This document shows positions 1 to 14,300 of a stretch of 64,000 nt of DNA, piece by piece (the first letter of the stretch is position 1; every line of letters starts with the position of its first letter). Source of the DNA: Manduca sexta (lineage: Eukaryota > Arthropoda > Insecta > Lepidoptera > Sphingidae); NCBI RefSeq assembly GCF_014839805.1, contig NC_051141.1:13524777-13588776 (forward strand), given 5' to 3'. The translations under genes were made by a program, and so were the position numbers. The notes under the pieces were generated by a model. It did no database searches. It saw only the letters and a list, made by a program, of their open reading frames with translations, and had not been told where the DNA came from.

Positions 1-545
1 ACCACCCTATTCTTCTTTAAATTATCAGTTAAGAAATGGCCAGTGCGTCTCTTATAGGCTGCAAGTCCTAAGTCATCTTTTAAAATACGCGACATGGTTC
101 TAGGTGCTATCTTCATTTCCCGAGATAAAATCTTTTGCTTTCGGACAGGATTTCTTCGAATTCTTTCCCTTACTGCTTTGACCACCTTTTTCGTACGAAC
201 ACTACGTGGACGGCCAGATCTTTTCTGTCACAAACAGAGGAGGTCTCATTGTACCTATTAATAGCCCGGTACACAAACATTTTACTAATACCAAGTGTAT
301 GGAGAGTTTTAAAAATTGCATTTGGCTCCATACCTACTTTGTGTAATGCTATCACAGCGATTCGGTTCTCTTTATCACCCCACACCATTTTAATATCGCA
401 AAATATTTTACAATGTATTGGCGCCAAAATGAGAAAACACAATGAACAATCGTATAAAAATGACAGATTCGAAATTCAAATGTAATATTTTTTTATAATT
501 AAGTGTAACAGTATTTATGGCCAGACTAATTATACAGTTACCCTG
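1..545 (-). mobile_element. Tc1/mariner-type transposon, 5' part, running off the left edge
   Basis: Read on the minus strand, the transposase start region begins near 388 with MVWGDKENRIAVIALHK and continues through a helix-turn-helix segment (LHTLGISKMFVYRAINRYNE). This is the N-terminal paired-like DNA-binding part of a Tc1/mariner transposase. The frame breaks near 219-226: after SVCDRK the reading continues in another frame (SGRPRSVRTKKVVKAVRERI) towards position 1, so one base has been lost or gained. The DDE catalytic part lies outside the window. The non-coding end near 500-545 contains GGCCATAAATACTGTTACA (read on the minus strand), like a mariner terminal inverted repeat. The exact end was not determined. 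Dead copy. Confidence 0.75.
170..388 (-). pseudogene. mariner transposase N-terminus, frameshifted
   Basis: This is the intact first frame of the broken transposase. It starts at the methionine of MVWGDKEN and loses the correct frame near 219-226, ending in a stop at 170 after about 15 wrong residues. The second half of the DNA-binding domain (GRPRSVRTKK) is readable in the neighbouring frame from about 218 down to 1. It belongs to the element above and has no link to bab. Confidence 0.65.
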
Positions 546-2360
546 TTTATAATAATAGATATCATTGGAGGGCCCGGCTCGACGCGGCGCGGGCCGGTGC
601 GGTCGCATAGGGCTGCTAACCAAAAAATACCACATCAGCATAATTATCGTTATTTCAGTGCACCTTTTGAGACGTTTAGCTTTGACTCCACCGATAAGAA
701 ATTTTAATTGAAATATCTTTTGCGTATTCTTCCTCAAATTGGTTAATATTATTGTGATTATCGTCAAAGTAGAATCTTCATGCGGCTAATATCACTGATA
801 TTGCAAATGCTGTTAACAGCAAGGTAAACGTTTCATGTCCTTTATTTTAATTACGCCCATAGGAGAAGAAAATTTGATGAACGCAAAAGTTTAATTATTT
901 CTGATAGTTCAAGTTGTCAGTGATTTTTATAGGTAAAAAGCTTTGATAACGGTTAAAAAACGCTACGCACTTTATAGTGTTTTGTGAAACTATAATAGTT
1001 TAACAGTTTCTATAATACAATTACTTTCTAAATCAAACAATGCGCCTAAAATATGCTAGTCGAAATTCAACACCTATCTGTAGAATATCGCTATCTATTC
1101 AGCTTTTGACTCTATAGGCAGTTAAGGCACCACAACAAACGTAACTTTTAATAAAATAATACACTAGAATGAAAACTCTTTAATAAAATATGACTTGTTT
1201 GCGACATTAAGGAATTATTTCACATATTTAAAAAACATAGGTTTTTATGTGTGCTCTATATTGTGTAAGCCCGTTTCTTGCTTAAGTAACCCAATTTAGT
1301 TAAATATTATAATATAACTGCACCGATTACGCTAATTATAGCGTCGCCCTTCTCAATATTTATCCTTTTAAACCCCGAAAAATCATCATCGAGGAATGTG
1401 ACGTCTGGATAGCAGTACATCGCGCCTTCCTACAATTACAAACGCTTTCGTCAGATTATTCAAATTGTTTCAAAAACAATTTTAAAAAAATAAGCATAAG
1501 AATTCCAGCAGTTTTAGCTATTGTATTTCGTAGCAAAGCATGGTTATCTCATTTTAAAGTGTAGCAGATTAAATTTAGATAGAAAGCGCTCTCAAATAGC
1601 TATTTTTAATTCAGTACTCTAGTATCTATAACATAATCTTAAGCTATAATTCTGTTTCTTGGCATTCATAAATCACATTTTAAGAAGTGTTTTGTCTTAT
1701 ATATGAATTCATTGTAGACTCGGATTATAAAAGCTCAGCAATGTCACATTTCGCCCGTTAATTACCAAAGTTATCGAAATGATAACATCAAGACAGTAAA
1801 TAATGTATGTTTTCTTGTAACCGCGGATGTGTTTCACCAATTTTAGCACTATTACAGGACTTTTTCTCTGTTTCCTATGTCTACGCATGACAAATTGTTG
1901 GCTAGGCATTGCTAAGTATTGACGTGCCTATATTCTGTAGACACGAACTATAAACTTATATTTGTTCAAAATCTGAACTAAAATGGCAACCAAAACGTCA
2001 CTGTTATAACCTATTTATTTACTTGAACAACAAATAATTTTACTTATTTATAAAAAAATAAGTACCAATATCCAGACGCAGCATTAAGCTACGACGACGC
2101 GTAACGCTTGCTTGTTTCGATCTTACGGAATAATAAAATATGTATATTTTGTTCAAATGTTATACGTATAATTGCAATGCACGCAACAAGTTGATGTTCC
2201 GTGCGTGAGGTATTGTTGTATGTAACGTCGCGACGTTGACGCACGGCACAGCCATTGTCTGCGGACATATAGATCATCACAAGCCACCATTGACCTACAT
2301 ATCAAATATCTCCGACTCGTCCTTAATTAAATGCAATAACTGCCTGTAAAAATGTTAATC
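546..2360. other. AT-rich non-coding DNA, presumably bab intron
   Basis: I see no exon with splice sites and no recognisable repeat, apart from a short GC-rich patch at 568-610 next to the mariner element. By position it should be intron upstream of bab exon 5326-5383, because the BTB-coding exons must lie further left. Confidence 0.5.
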
Positions 2361-2960
2361 GAATGTTAGTTGAGGGTGTTAGTGGCGGCAATGGCGGCGA
2401 TGGTGGCGGCGGCGGCGCGACGGTGGTGGCACGGGAGCGACTCTCCGCGTCGCGCGGCCCCGCACCTTCCCGCGCATACATAAATCTATTTTATCGTACT
2501 AAAAGCAATAAATTTTATTTCGGGATCTTTAATTCTTTGTTATTGAATTGGATTTTAGTGTTTTATTCGGGTAAACAAACAATACATCGGCCGTTCGGAG
2601 CGGTACTTAGAGCACGTGCGCATTCTGTAAACACTAGTAGCGGCGGGCCCGGCGTCGCTCGGCTAACTTAATAAAAGATTTTATTTGTAGATTGGACTGC
2701 GTTCCGTTATTACAGCCGTAAAATGGCCCGGCTTTTGTCTGCGTTCACAATTAAAACTTCGATAATGTTTAGTTGTAACGCTGGGCACAAAGAAATGCCG
2801 CTCTTTGCTCTAACAATTACTGAAGCAACGTAAATAAACGCGGCGCGTACGCAGTACAGTAGGAACTAAGCCTCGGCCATCGGTGAGGCGACCGACGCGG
2901 CTCTCACCCCCAAGTCCAAGCCGACAGTCGGCACCGTTCGCCGCGACGGCACGCGGGCCT
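2360..2960. promoter_or_regulatory. CpG-rich patches inside AT-rich intron
   Basis: Two GC/CpG-rich blocks (about 2380-2475 and 2860-2965) stand out from AT-rich surroundings, with a smaller one at 2590-2660. The first has GGC/GGT runs that could read as a glycine-rich peptide, but no convincing acceptor-donor pair or conserved protein supports an exon. It could be an alternative promoter, a first exon or an enhancer of bab. Nothing in the sequence decides between these. Confidence 0.25.
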
Positions 2961-5325
2961 CGCATTAAATACACAGCCGATCGATAAAATGTGCAATCGT
3001 AAACTTCCTGCTCGTGATGGGGAAATTGTAAATTAACTGATGGATTGTTCTTTTTCATCTGACCGTTGTTATTATTGCTCGGTCATTAGGCGGTGTGATT
3101 TTGATTTTATTTACAGGATGGACGTCAAAGTCCAATAAACAAGGTGCCGACTGTTCGACTGCAAGCTTAGATCTTTATAGTGTCTTTAGCGATAGCTATT
3201 ACCCACGCAAATCATTCTTTTAACACGCTTTATATTAACATGCTCTAATTCAATAGGCAACTTGCGCGGTTTTCGAGCTCGTTCCACAATATACTAATAT
3301 TTTAGCTTGAGCATTAAGACCGAAGGGTAGTTTGAAAAATGCAAAACTTACTAGCACATGTACTGAAACCACCCTTAAAATAATATGACTTTACACGACA
3401 AATATCAGGAATACCTCGAGAAATAAACCGGCTATGCTAAGTTACAAAGTAGTTAAGCACATTCCCTTCCCACATCAGGAGTAAATATTGCCTGTGGACT
3501 GGAGTTTATCTAGTCACAGACGAAAATAACTAAAAAATAAGTTAATCCCCAACGGTCGAGCTGCTGCAGACACACACAAGAGCTTTTGCTGATGATAGGA
3601 TTTACAGTATTTCATATCTGTCCGGAATGCTATCACCGTACACAAGGTTTTAACACACGCCATAATGACCCATGTAAGCATGTCGCGTTCTGGGATCAGC
3701 CTGTGTATATCCGGTTCCAACAAGCCAGCATAAATGTGTCGAATGTCGAGGGGTCATTTATTGGATCCCTCTACACTTACCATCAGGTGTAGTATGGTCA
3801 CTTTACTGTGAAAAAAGAGCACGTATTTTTCCTATATATCACGAGACAATAAATACTATAGCGCAAATGAACTTTAACGTTGGTCTCATTTGGAAAGTTT
3901 ATATAGAAAGCCCGATATTTTTTTTCTAATTAGTGTAATACGAAGTACTCCACTTAAAATTATTGAGCCTATTATGGACTTAAAAGTTTGTATTCAGCAA
4001 CAGTGCAGTAGCTCCACCGTTCTTAAATCGAATGTTTAGCGATATATAAGTGACACTTCCAAAACCCTAAACACCCTGCGTAAAGGACAACAAAGGATCC
4101 ATAATTTTTCGATTTCTGGGTGGTTATAATCTCAGACAAACATTTAAAATTCAGTAAACCTTTTGTTACGTTGCCGAATTATGGTGTTAAAATTAAAAAC
4201 ACTACACACAATATATCTACAACAGGTGGACAATAGTATCAATGCGCTGTGAAGGTAACATGGTGGTGACAATCTGAACGGTATGGTTCGTGTTTTATTT
4301 GTAAACGTCGCGAGGATTCCGCGCGACGCGGATGGGCTTCATTGTCGCCACAAAATGTTTCGATGCGCGATGCGCCTGACACGTGATACTTGTCGCACTG
4401 ACAGGCCCGAATCACAAGAGGAAATATTTAAAACACAAAAAACGAGCTTGTGGTTTACACAGCAATATTTATTTTTATTTTATCGAAAAATAATTGATAT
4501 ATATAGAAGCTGGGCCGGCATTGCATGTGCCTTGATAATTCGAGATTTGGAACAGACGTGGTTATGCTTACAGTGGGGAGTAGAGATAGACATTTATGTA
4601 TGACACCTGGTGGGTACTAGGAAGGGTATCATGATTATGCTTCATACATCTGGGTGGATCTTTGAGAGTGGTTGAAATATTAATGTGCAAAGAGCTTTTA
4701 TGTATTGAGTTATAATGAATATAGAATGTGTTTGAAAAAAAATGAGAAATGAAACGGCATTATTTTGACGCTGGACAGTTTTAAATGTTGTAAACTGTAG
4801 TTTGTTTTATTATTGGTTGTAGCAAGTAATTGTTATGGTATAGTGAACTTAGAAAGACAGTAGACTGGAGTCCTGAACCCGCTACTCTGATTTATATATT
4901 TAATTGCTTGTAAAAGTACAACTAGTCTATTGATTGAAATATATAACTAGTCTAATTGTTTTTCCCTTATCCAATGTATATTTTGTTTTGTTGGTCGAAT
5001 TACCCACAAAAACCTCACATATTAAACAAACTTTATAACCACTCACTAATTATGACGTTTACCTTTATGATGTCGTTCCATTCTGATTCGACATATACTT
5101 ATGTTTTCATAACGTTTTGCGTAATCTATTAAATAGCTAATTACTTTCGGGATCCGATACGAAACTTCCTCGTTAGTCACAACAACTAGCAACATAATTG
5201 TTTATGATTACAAAACAAAGTCTTCAAGTCTTCATTTAGACATTAAATATGTAACTCTAAGCTAAACGTGATTGACAAACTAATGCATAGATATAAATAT
5301 TAACGTAATGTATGTTTGTTCACAG
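2961..5325. other. non-coding, presumably bab intron
   Basis: AT-rich sequence without a supported exon. A short piece near 3752-3795 (ACACTTACCATCAGGTGTAG) resembles the 3' part of lepidopteran SINEs. A slightly GC-richer stretch at 4300-4420 has an open frame but no splice context or recognisable protein. The stretch ends at the polypyrimidine-poor acceptor TGTTTGTTCACAG at 5313-5325. Confidence 0.45.
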
Positions 5326-5383
5326 GCGCGGCTCATTGAGAACTCTCACGCCTGGTTGGGCCCATCGACGTCGGCTATTGCGG
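5326..5383 (+). CDS. bab: bab shared internal exon (58 nt)
   Basis: Bounded by TTCACAG before 5326 and GCGG|GTTCGT after 5383 (a non-consensus but possible donor). It starts in phase 0 and ends after one base of a codon, encoding ARLIENSHAWLGPSTSAIA. The hanging G gives Asp with the Bab psq exon or Glu with the alternative psq exon, so both joins stay open. The protein is not recognised by itself; the support is splice sites, CpG content and phase fit. Confidence 0.7.
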
Positions 5384-8300
5384 GTTCGTATACTCTCATA
5401 TATCATTATATTATAATTGTGCGAATCATTTCTTTCTGTTTATTTGTCCATGTGTTGTTTTACATTATTATTTTACTTCGTTTTCAAGTCAAATTGTAGT
5501 TGGAGTTTTCTATAAAATTTACTCGATTACACTAAGTAGTTACGAGAAAATACTGACATCGTTCACACGTTTCATTTTTATTGCATGTTAAGATTGTCAT
5601 TTAATGTTATTTTTCACTTTATTTTGAAAACGTTGTAGAAATGTCTAGGAAGGAACAAAAATGTTTTTCATAGCATGATTGTGTGCCCGCAAAACACTAG
5701 ACATATTATTATTTAGATTTTTAAATGCAATTGACTTCATTTTAAAATTACATTAAATTACGGTTTTTAAGGTGATATAACATTATTACGTGTTAAACAA
5801 ACATCTATTTTTGAATTTTTTGCCATCGTGTGTTAACAGAGGAATAATATTAAAGTATTTCGCGTTACAAAATAGACAGTCATATTTTAAGTAACGAAAT
5901 AATTAATAGTGGTTAAGCATCAAGCGTTAATTATTATTTTTATACACGTGCAATTAACTTTAAAATGTAATCGAAAATTGAGGAGATAATCAAGTATATT
6001 TGTATTTTACTATTACATGGCAGAATTAATAGTCAATGATTTATTTGGTAACGTTGTCTTACTTCTGTTAACTATGTGGACTTGTCCACTGATACTTGGT
6101 TATCAACATTTCCCTTTGTAAAGTTATACAAATAAAAATATGAAATATCTCACCGAACTAAATGGCATATAAAATGAGTTAAGTATGGTAAAATGTTTAT
6201 GTTTGTATTGTTCATTGATATGTCAGAATTCCACGGACATACGCTCAAGTTGAAAGCACCCACCTGGACTCAGACCCAGCTGCAAGAAGCGATCCAGGCT
6301 GTCGTCACCCAGCGGATGAGATTTACCCAAGCAGCTACCCATTACGGAATACCTAAAGGCACTTTATATGACAATATCCTAGGCAAATCCAAACGAATGG
6401 CAGTTTTAGACGAGGCGGGGCTGCTTGCTAGTGAAGAAAGGGCCGTGCTAGACTTTTGTTGCGAAACCAGCATTTCTCCTTACAATCGACGAACTAAAAA
6501 GTCTTTAACAGAAGTTTTAGCGTTTGTAGAAAAGTTGAGGAGAGCTAGGGATCGTAATTTCGTATTTGTAGGCTTAACTGGTTTTAGATGGTGGTGGGCT
6601 TTCTGTAAAAAACATTCCATAGTTTCTTTATATTACGAAGGCACTGTTAAAAGTAAAAATTCAAAAGTAAAGTCAGAAGTCCATATTAACGATTAATATA
6701 AGACAATAATTATAATCTAAGTTAAATCGTCAGTGTGTATTTCTGGCTTTACTTTTTTTCGTTAATTATGATTATGATCATCGGAACACCTGTCTTTATT
6801 CGAGGGAAAGCACTAATCCTGTCCTTTTTTGCATTACATAGAAATATATTACCAAGTACGCTTGTGTTATATGTAATAGCTAATAGAATGTATACATTTT
6901 GGAGGACAAACCTTTTCAGGTAAAAAAATTATTTCATTTCCAAATTAAGCTATTTTACTTAAGTATAGACGACAACGTTTCATTAAACAAAAGTAATGCC
7001 TAATTTATACTGATTATAAGTCAATTTTTACGGACGCTGATAGACATAATACACGCCAGGTGTCCGTCCACTTCGCTGAGGCTTCATATAAAATTCATGA
7101 AACAGTGAAATATATACTGGATTGTCATTTAAGCTGTTTTTCCAGTTAAAAAGAAACAAAAACCGTGAAAGTTAAATTGCATTAGATTAATGTTTCATCG
7201 GCTATTCTTTCGAATATTTACAAATGTAATAGATATTTCTTAGCTTTACATAGGATGTTTTTACTAATAATATATAATGTAGTAATTCTTGTTTATTATG
7301 ATATAAAACATGATTGTAATATTTGTTTTTGAGAAAGGATTTAAAGTTGAGGATTACATTCAAGAAATATTATAATCAGATTGGCGTATTCTATTTTAAT
7401 GCAATACTTAGTTGGTTTTACAGATTATTGGCAATACTCGCTTTGGCAAAAGAGGTTAGTGAATAATATAAATACTAAATACAGAATACTTTATAGACTT
7501 GATGCTACATTTGAAAAGATGTCTATGGGAATGTGATCTAAGGAATGGCTTAACTAGATACAGTTATATATAAGATTACCCAACTTTAGCGATGTATTTT
7601 AGACGTGTCCTAACTGAAGATTCATTAAATAAGCACCAACTGTTTCGCAGTGAAGTCTAGCAACTCTTTCACATTGGTCAAGATATAAATGTATTTAGCC
7701 TCTTGCACTTGTAAAAAATGTACGAAGACTTTGCATGCCTCTTTTTAGTTTGAGGTCAAAGAATCATAAATATGATTTTAGCAAATACCTCAAGAGTAAT
7801 GAAATTATCACGTACTGTTTTTCGTAGTGTTCTTTGCTCCATAATTTATAATCGATATGTTAATATGAGCTTAACCTGTTCCAGCATGTGTGGATACAGC
7901 TATCAAACAAAATTATCAAGTGGAAGTGAACGTTAGATACACTCTATGATGATAAAAATTGTATGCAACAATTTAATGCCATCAAAATATAAATTAATAA
8001 TCGTAGATATGGGTTATTTATACTATAATTATAAAGACGAAAAGCTTGTGATTTTCTTGGTTTGCTTGTAGGTTTGCAGGGATTAATCTCTGGAACTACT
8101 GAACCGATTTCAAAAATTCTTTAACAGGAAGCTACATTACTCCTGTTCGTTATAAGGCTATAGGAAAATCTTTATCCCGAAAAAACTTTATCACGCGGGA
8201 GGAATCGGGAACAAAAGCTGTGTATATAAAAAAACTTATATCCGCGTCGCAATCGCTTTGTTTTTACGATAGAGACTAGATGAAATAATAGGACAAACAG

Positions 8301-11300
8301 TAGTCACAAAACTCGAAAACTCTCGCGTTATCTCATAACTAAAACTTATACAATAAGTACACATTAATTTAGGTTTATCTTGTATAATCTATGAATGAAA
8401 ATGATTACCAAAAAAATCCATTGTTCAAGAGATATTTGCTAAAAATCATATTGAGGAAACTTTGACCCAAGATAATTAATCGTCCGACGTATTGATCTAT
8501 AATATATTTGTTTGCGATATTTCGGTCATTAATTTTTCTAGTTTTAAATACTGTTAAGAGATTACAATAGTAAATATAATATTATGTTATACATTTACTA
8601 TTGTACTAAGTATAAAAGTGCCTTTAGCGTATAGACATATTATAATTACTTGACGTAAAAATATGTATTGTGTCTTATTGGCCCACCTACTTTTATTCTG
8701 TACTTAATTCTTATAATTACATAGCTCGTAATTGAAAAGGACTGACTGTAGAAATGACCTTATGTATTATTACAACAAAGAGGTAGATATTCCATTAGAA
8801 AGGGTAATATGGAACTTGGATTTTTTGTTCGTACCGGGGCCATATCGATGATGTATTTCTAGTTCCTATATTTGTTAACGCTAACGTTATGTTGCAATGA
8901 CATATCCTGATCGTTAAGACATGTTATTCCCGTAACTTCTTTTGTTTCTAACTAGAGTTAACAATTGTAGAGAGCCATCTTGACTACGACCTCTGGTGTA
9001 AACACGTGTAACTCTTTCAAACGTCATGAATGTGTATACGTGTGCGAAATGGTGCGAACGGGAAATTTTTATCCAAAATTTGTTAAGATATGGCAGTTTA
9101 TATCTTTCGATGAATTATTGACAATAAGTAGTAATAAGTATAACTATATTATATCTTATGCAATAAGACTTCTTTATTAATGTAATGAAGATAGGATCTC
9201 TTAATTTCATAATAATATAAAACAAATAGGTAGATCATATTTTAGGCCCTGAGCAGAATATGCTTTGTATTTAGCAGTAGCTTGGCTTGCCATAGAAGGG
9301 CCCCTTTTTTAAATTTGTTGGGAGCGCTTCAGTACATTGCGAAATTTTGGGCGCGCGCTTACTTTAACGTATGTGTAGGTCCGGAGGGGCCCTTAAAGCT
9401 CGAGGGCGCCTTATCATTGATTCGGCGCTAGTTTCACCCCTAGTAGAGAAAAACAGATTTTCTATGCGGAGCCAAATGATCATTTGCAAGAAAATATGAC
9501 GCAAATAAAGTTAAACTGTGAACTATAGTTGTGTAGTTGTAAAATTTTTGGGGCACTTCACACCTTTGCAGGAGAGACCTCGTTCTCGACTAGACTATCG
9601 CAATTTATCCGACAGTATTACTCAGTCCATGCTCTATGGGTTGGAAAAGTAATGATTCCCACGGCGACCAGCAGTCATAATGGTATTACCGTAAATATTT
9701 ATATGTGATGAGTTACATATAACTCATCACACCGTAAAATATCTTTAGTGACAATAAATTATTTATAGGTTCTATCATACAATTACCAAATTGATAGATC
9801 CTGTATTGATTCCTAACACATGTTTGTGCTGCAACAGCTCATGGGAGAATGTGATTTGTTGGTATTGTATGCTTCATCGACAATACAAGAACGAATTTCT
9901 CTAAGATTTATGCGATACAAGCTCTAGAAAGGTAACGAAAAATTTCATTATCAATACAATTACATTTTTACACATTTCATTAGAAAACAACGCACATTTA
10001 GTCAAGAAAAACATATTGCTTTCTTTGAATAAATTTGTCATTATTTTTATCAATAGTAATCTTCACATCATACTTTGTTTCGTTTTTTAAATACTTTTAC
10101 TTTAAGCGGTGGCTTTAAAAGGTAAAATTTAATAACTTTAATATAAACAACACATAGCAATCATAAATTAATGAAACAACCCCATCGCATTTCACAACAT
10201 AATAGTGCGAGCCTATGGCAACACTAAAACATGCTCCAATTGTCATTCGTTAGTATAAAATGGTAGAAATATATTACAAAAAAATAACATAATATCACAA
10301 TATAATTATGTATTTGCAAAACGCGCCACACATTTCACAAGAAGGGTTGCAGGCTGCAGGTCAGGTGCCACCGCCATACATTCGCAACGATTCTCGCGTA
10401 AAAACACTAATGCCAAAGACATTTTGACTTGCAATTAGTTTACGATGGGGTAAAACGGCGTAAAATAAACTTCGTACAAAAAACCAACAGACTCTATACG
10501 AACACAGCTAGAGTACTCGAAAGTATTCAACTTTTATACATACATAGTTATAACATTAAAATAACTCCGCATCATCTTTAGGTCTCTGGCAAATGAGGTA
10601 GATATCGTGTTCGATCTTAGTGGCAAAAGCTCTATAGATTACTCGTTTTAACAGTAAACATATGCACATTTTGCGATAATAATACCACATAAAAATTACA
10701 ACGAATGGTGCATTAAGCGACAACACTTTTTGTTAATAAGCCTTATATTTCTATTATTTCTTATCTTAAAATCATTCTATGGTGACATATCAAGTTCTCT
10801 ACAATAATTAAAAAGTAAAAATATTCACTGACATTCAAATAGATAAGATAGCAATATTTAGCATGATATTATGACGATAGCAATAATATTATTACCATGT
10901 AATATTTATTTTACTTCAAAATTATAAATTTGTCATAGGTTTCTTTTTATTTTCATTTACTTTTTACGGTATTACTGTTAAATATTTGCTTCTGGTATGT
11001 GGCATATTGTTGTTTGATTATTTTTGAATTACCAGTTGGCGAAACCATTTAACAAAATAATTTTCAATTATTACATTTTAATACCGACGAAACGTTGACT
11101 TTCGATTTTACAGGGAATTTTTGGTTTAGCAAAATCTATTCCTGTTATATTTTCCGCATTACTTCTTATTTATTTATATTACCTAAAATCTGTACTTAAA
11201 CTGCTAATGCTATACATATTTAGATTTATGTGGACGCTTAAAACATGAATAAATAATTATATAGGTATATATAGACCTGCATAATTTTACCTTATAAACT

Positions 11301-14300
11301 TCTGACATAACAATTAATCATGTTATTCATGGCTAAATATAAATCATAATTGCATTCCCAGCTTTTTCCAATATTATTGTAGCGTGGCGTCCACCTGCCC
11401 TGAATGTATTTACGCCCATAAACATCCTATATGGTAGAATGACGTATAGTCCAGTCATTTTACAGCTGACATTAATAATAATATTGTCACTGGATATAAT
11501 ATTGATTTTGCAATTCTATTCGTTATTTTTCATTAGAGCTTTTAGTAACATTACATTCTATATTATAATATCGTAACATATATGTTTAATGATAATTGAT
11601 TTACTGCAGCTAATTCTGAATCTATAAAAGTAATGGGCTTAGTTGAGCTGTTAAGGTTAACATTCTGCGCTGTCATTTTACAATATATTACGATATAATA
11701 AATTTATTGTAACGTTACAACGTGAGAGCATATATTAGAAGGACTATTAAAAGATATATATTAAATACTTTTTTAATATTTCTTTCTTCTGTGAAATGCT
11801 GAATAATATACTAATTTGAGCAAAATGACTAGTGTCATTAAAAAGTCCTTATTAGTTTCTATTGTGAAAAGGTCAGCATACGTAACCGATGAGATCTATT
11901 TTATCTTCGTTTCGTATAGAAATAGAGCAACAAAATATATTTTTAAACTTGAAATGAAAAAATATGTAATTGAAGACGAATCTACAAAAGTACGAAAGCT
12001 CATTGTTATACATAAAATAATCAAAATAACCATTATTATTTAAAAAAGCGGGTGACTGAATTGGTTGGCTCTCTATTACTAAGTATTTTTACTTATGATG
12101 CAAAAATGTAAAAATTTGAAAAAACAATAATTTGTGTTTCTCTCTTCATTTGTCATCGGGATTATTCGAAATTTTCACTAACAATACTTAGAATCATAAT
12201 ATGTTATAACATATATAATATTAAGTATTGTTTAATTTGCTCAACAAATATAGCATAGAAACTTGTTATAGTGAGCCAGCGAGATGAAGGGCGAGGAACT
12301 AACTTCAGGCTTTAGTTATTATTCTGAGCTTCAATCTAAAATTACTGGGGAATAAGAAGCCATACTACGTATTGGTTGGTAGTTTATGCAGTGCTACTTC
12401 GGGTCGCCTTTTTTTTAGTTACATATGCAACCTTTACAAAATTGCCTCAACTTACGTGATGCCACTGTGTGTTTATAAATTAGGTTAATAAATTAAAATT
12501 CACAGAAATTATGAAATACGTATATTTGAGTTACAAACATTTGCACATAAAAGTTATTGCGGCCATAATTGAAATGTGCAATACAGTTGAAGCCAATTTT
12601 ATGCCGTACCGAAGTTAAACATGGGCGGCGATCTCGCAGTTATTGTTTTCAGAGACTAATGTCTAGAAAGTGACAAGAGCGTAATGTCGATACTTTAAGA
12701 TGATTCATGATTATATAGATTATGATGATTCAATTATTTGTGATTTAGTATAAAAATAATTATATTTAAATCTGCTCCATTAGTTTGTAATTTAACGTTA
12801 TATTATGTAAGACTGGATTTTTTAATAAAACATATTTTTTTAGGTTTCCTTTATTTCATTTCCATTTTTAATATCTTTTTACTTTTTTTTTTAATTCAGG
12901 TTCTCCGCAGGTCAGTATGTAGTGTTCTTTTTTTTATTTTCTTGTGTGTTTTCTTTTTATTTTAAATCTGTGTATATAATATTAATTCACTGATTAATTG
13001 ATGTGATTGTGTGTTATCGTAAGAAGTTTCTAAAGCGGAAACCGTGTAGCCTCCCATAAAACAAATGTTTACGGGTAAAACTAGTAGTTTTTATAACTAG
13101 TGGTGGCCCACTGATCGGGGATAGCGGTATATTATTAAACCTACATAGTATTATGACATTATCATTTTGATACGCTTGGCGATCTGGCTACATAATGTTT
13201 GTACCTCCAGTGAATACCAATTGTATCATCCGACTTCAAATAAGAGAAGATTTTCTATGTGTATTGTTTTTTTATGTTTATTCCCTTAGTACTTAAATCA
13301 TGAAAATTATTTATTTGTTTCAAGGGATATACATCCAGATTGGTCCTTTAGATTTTTTATTAAAATTTGTTTAGAAGTTTAATTTTTAAATCAAATAAAC
13401 TGGAATAAGTATGTCATCAAAGTAAAGTCCCGCGAGAGCTGTATAATACTTATAATACTTACTATAATAAAAAACCTTCCCTTATTTTAGATAAAATAAA
13501 AAATAAACTATTAAAATAAATATCTAGAAGGGTTTCGAAGTTTTCCATTTGTTCAGTTACTTTTTTGGCTGATTGTGACGATACCCGTCATTGTCACTCA
13601 AAATGTGTCTATTCAAACTGGCGGGGTATATACTATATCGTTATTATATTATTTATAGAACTTTGCAAGTAGCAACCGGGTTGGTAAATAGATGCTTAGA
13701 TCCAGATCTCTGTTCTCTTAAACTGCAAACTTTATGTCTTTTTTTTCTATATAGGTATCTAAATTACACTAGGTATAATTCAAAGAAATTATAAAATGAC
13801 TGTCTTAAAATTATAGAATATTTTACCCCGATAGCAAAATGTTTTAATGTAAACGATTAAATTGACACGGTTCCATTCTCCTCAACAGACAGCTACCAGT
13901 ACCAACTCCAGTCGATGTGGCAGAAATGCTGGAATACAAACCAAAACCTCGTGCACAACCTGCGATTTCGGGAACGCGGCCCGCTAAAGTCTTGGCGGCC
14001 GGAGACCATGGCTGAGGCTATATTCTCCGTGTTAAAAGAAGGATTGTCCCTGTCTCAGGCAGCTCGGAAGTACGACATCCCCTACCCCACGTTCGTATTG
14101 TATGCGAATAGGGTCCATAACATGCTGGGACCTAGCGCTGACGGCGGGGCTGGTATGTATCGTGTATCGTTTGTTAAGCGCCCAATAACAACTTTACTTG
14201 CGATGGCACACTGTCCGAAAAGGTATTGGCGAGTTTGAGTACTCCAACGAACAAAAAGTGTATTGATCGTCGGAATGCCGCACTGTAAAGTTGTACTGGG

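Noticed and set aside
4283..4603. 106-codon frame with a GC-richer start, considered as a bab exon
   Set aside because: No acceptor/donor pair in phase with exon 5326-5383 and no similarity to BTB or Bab sequence.
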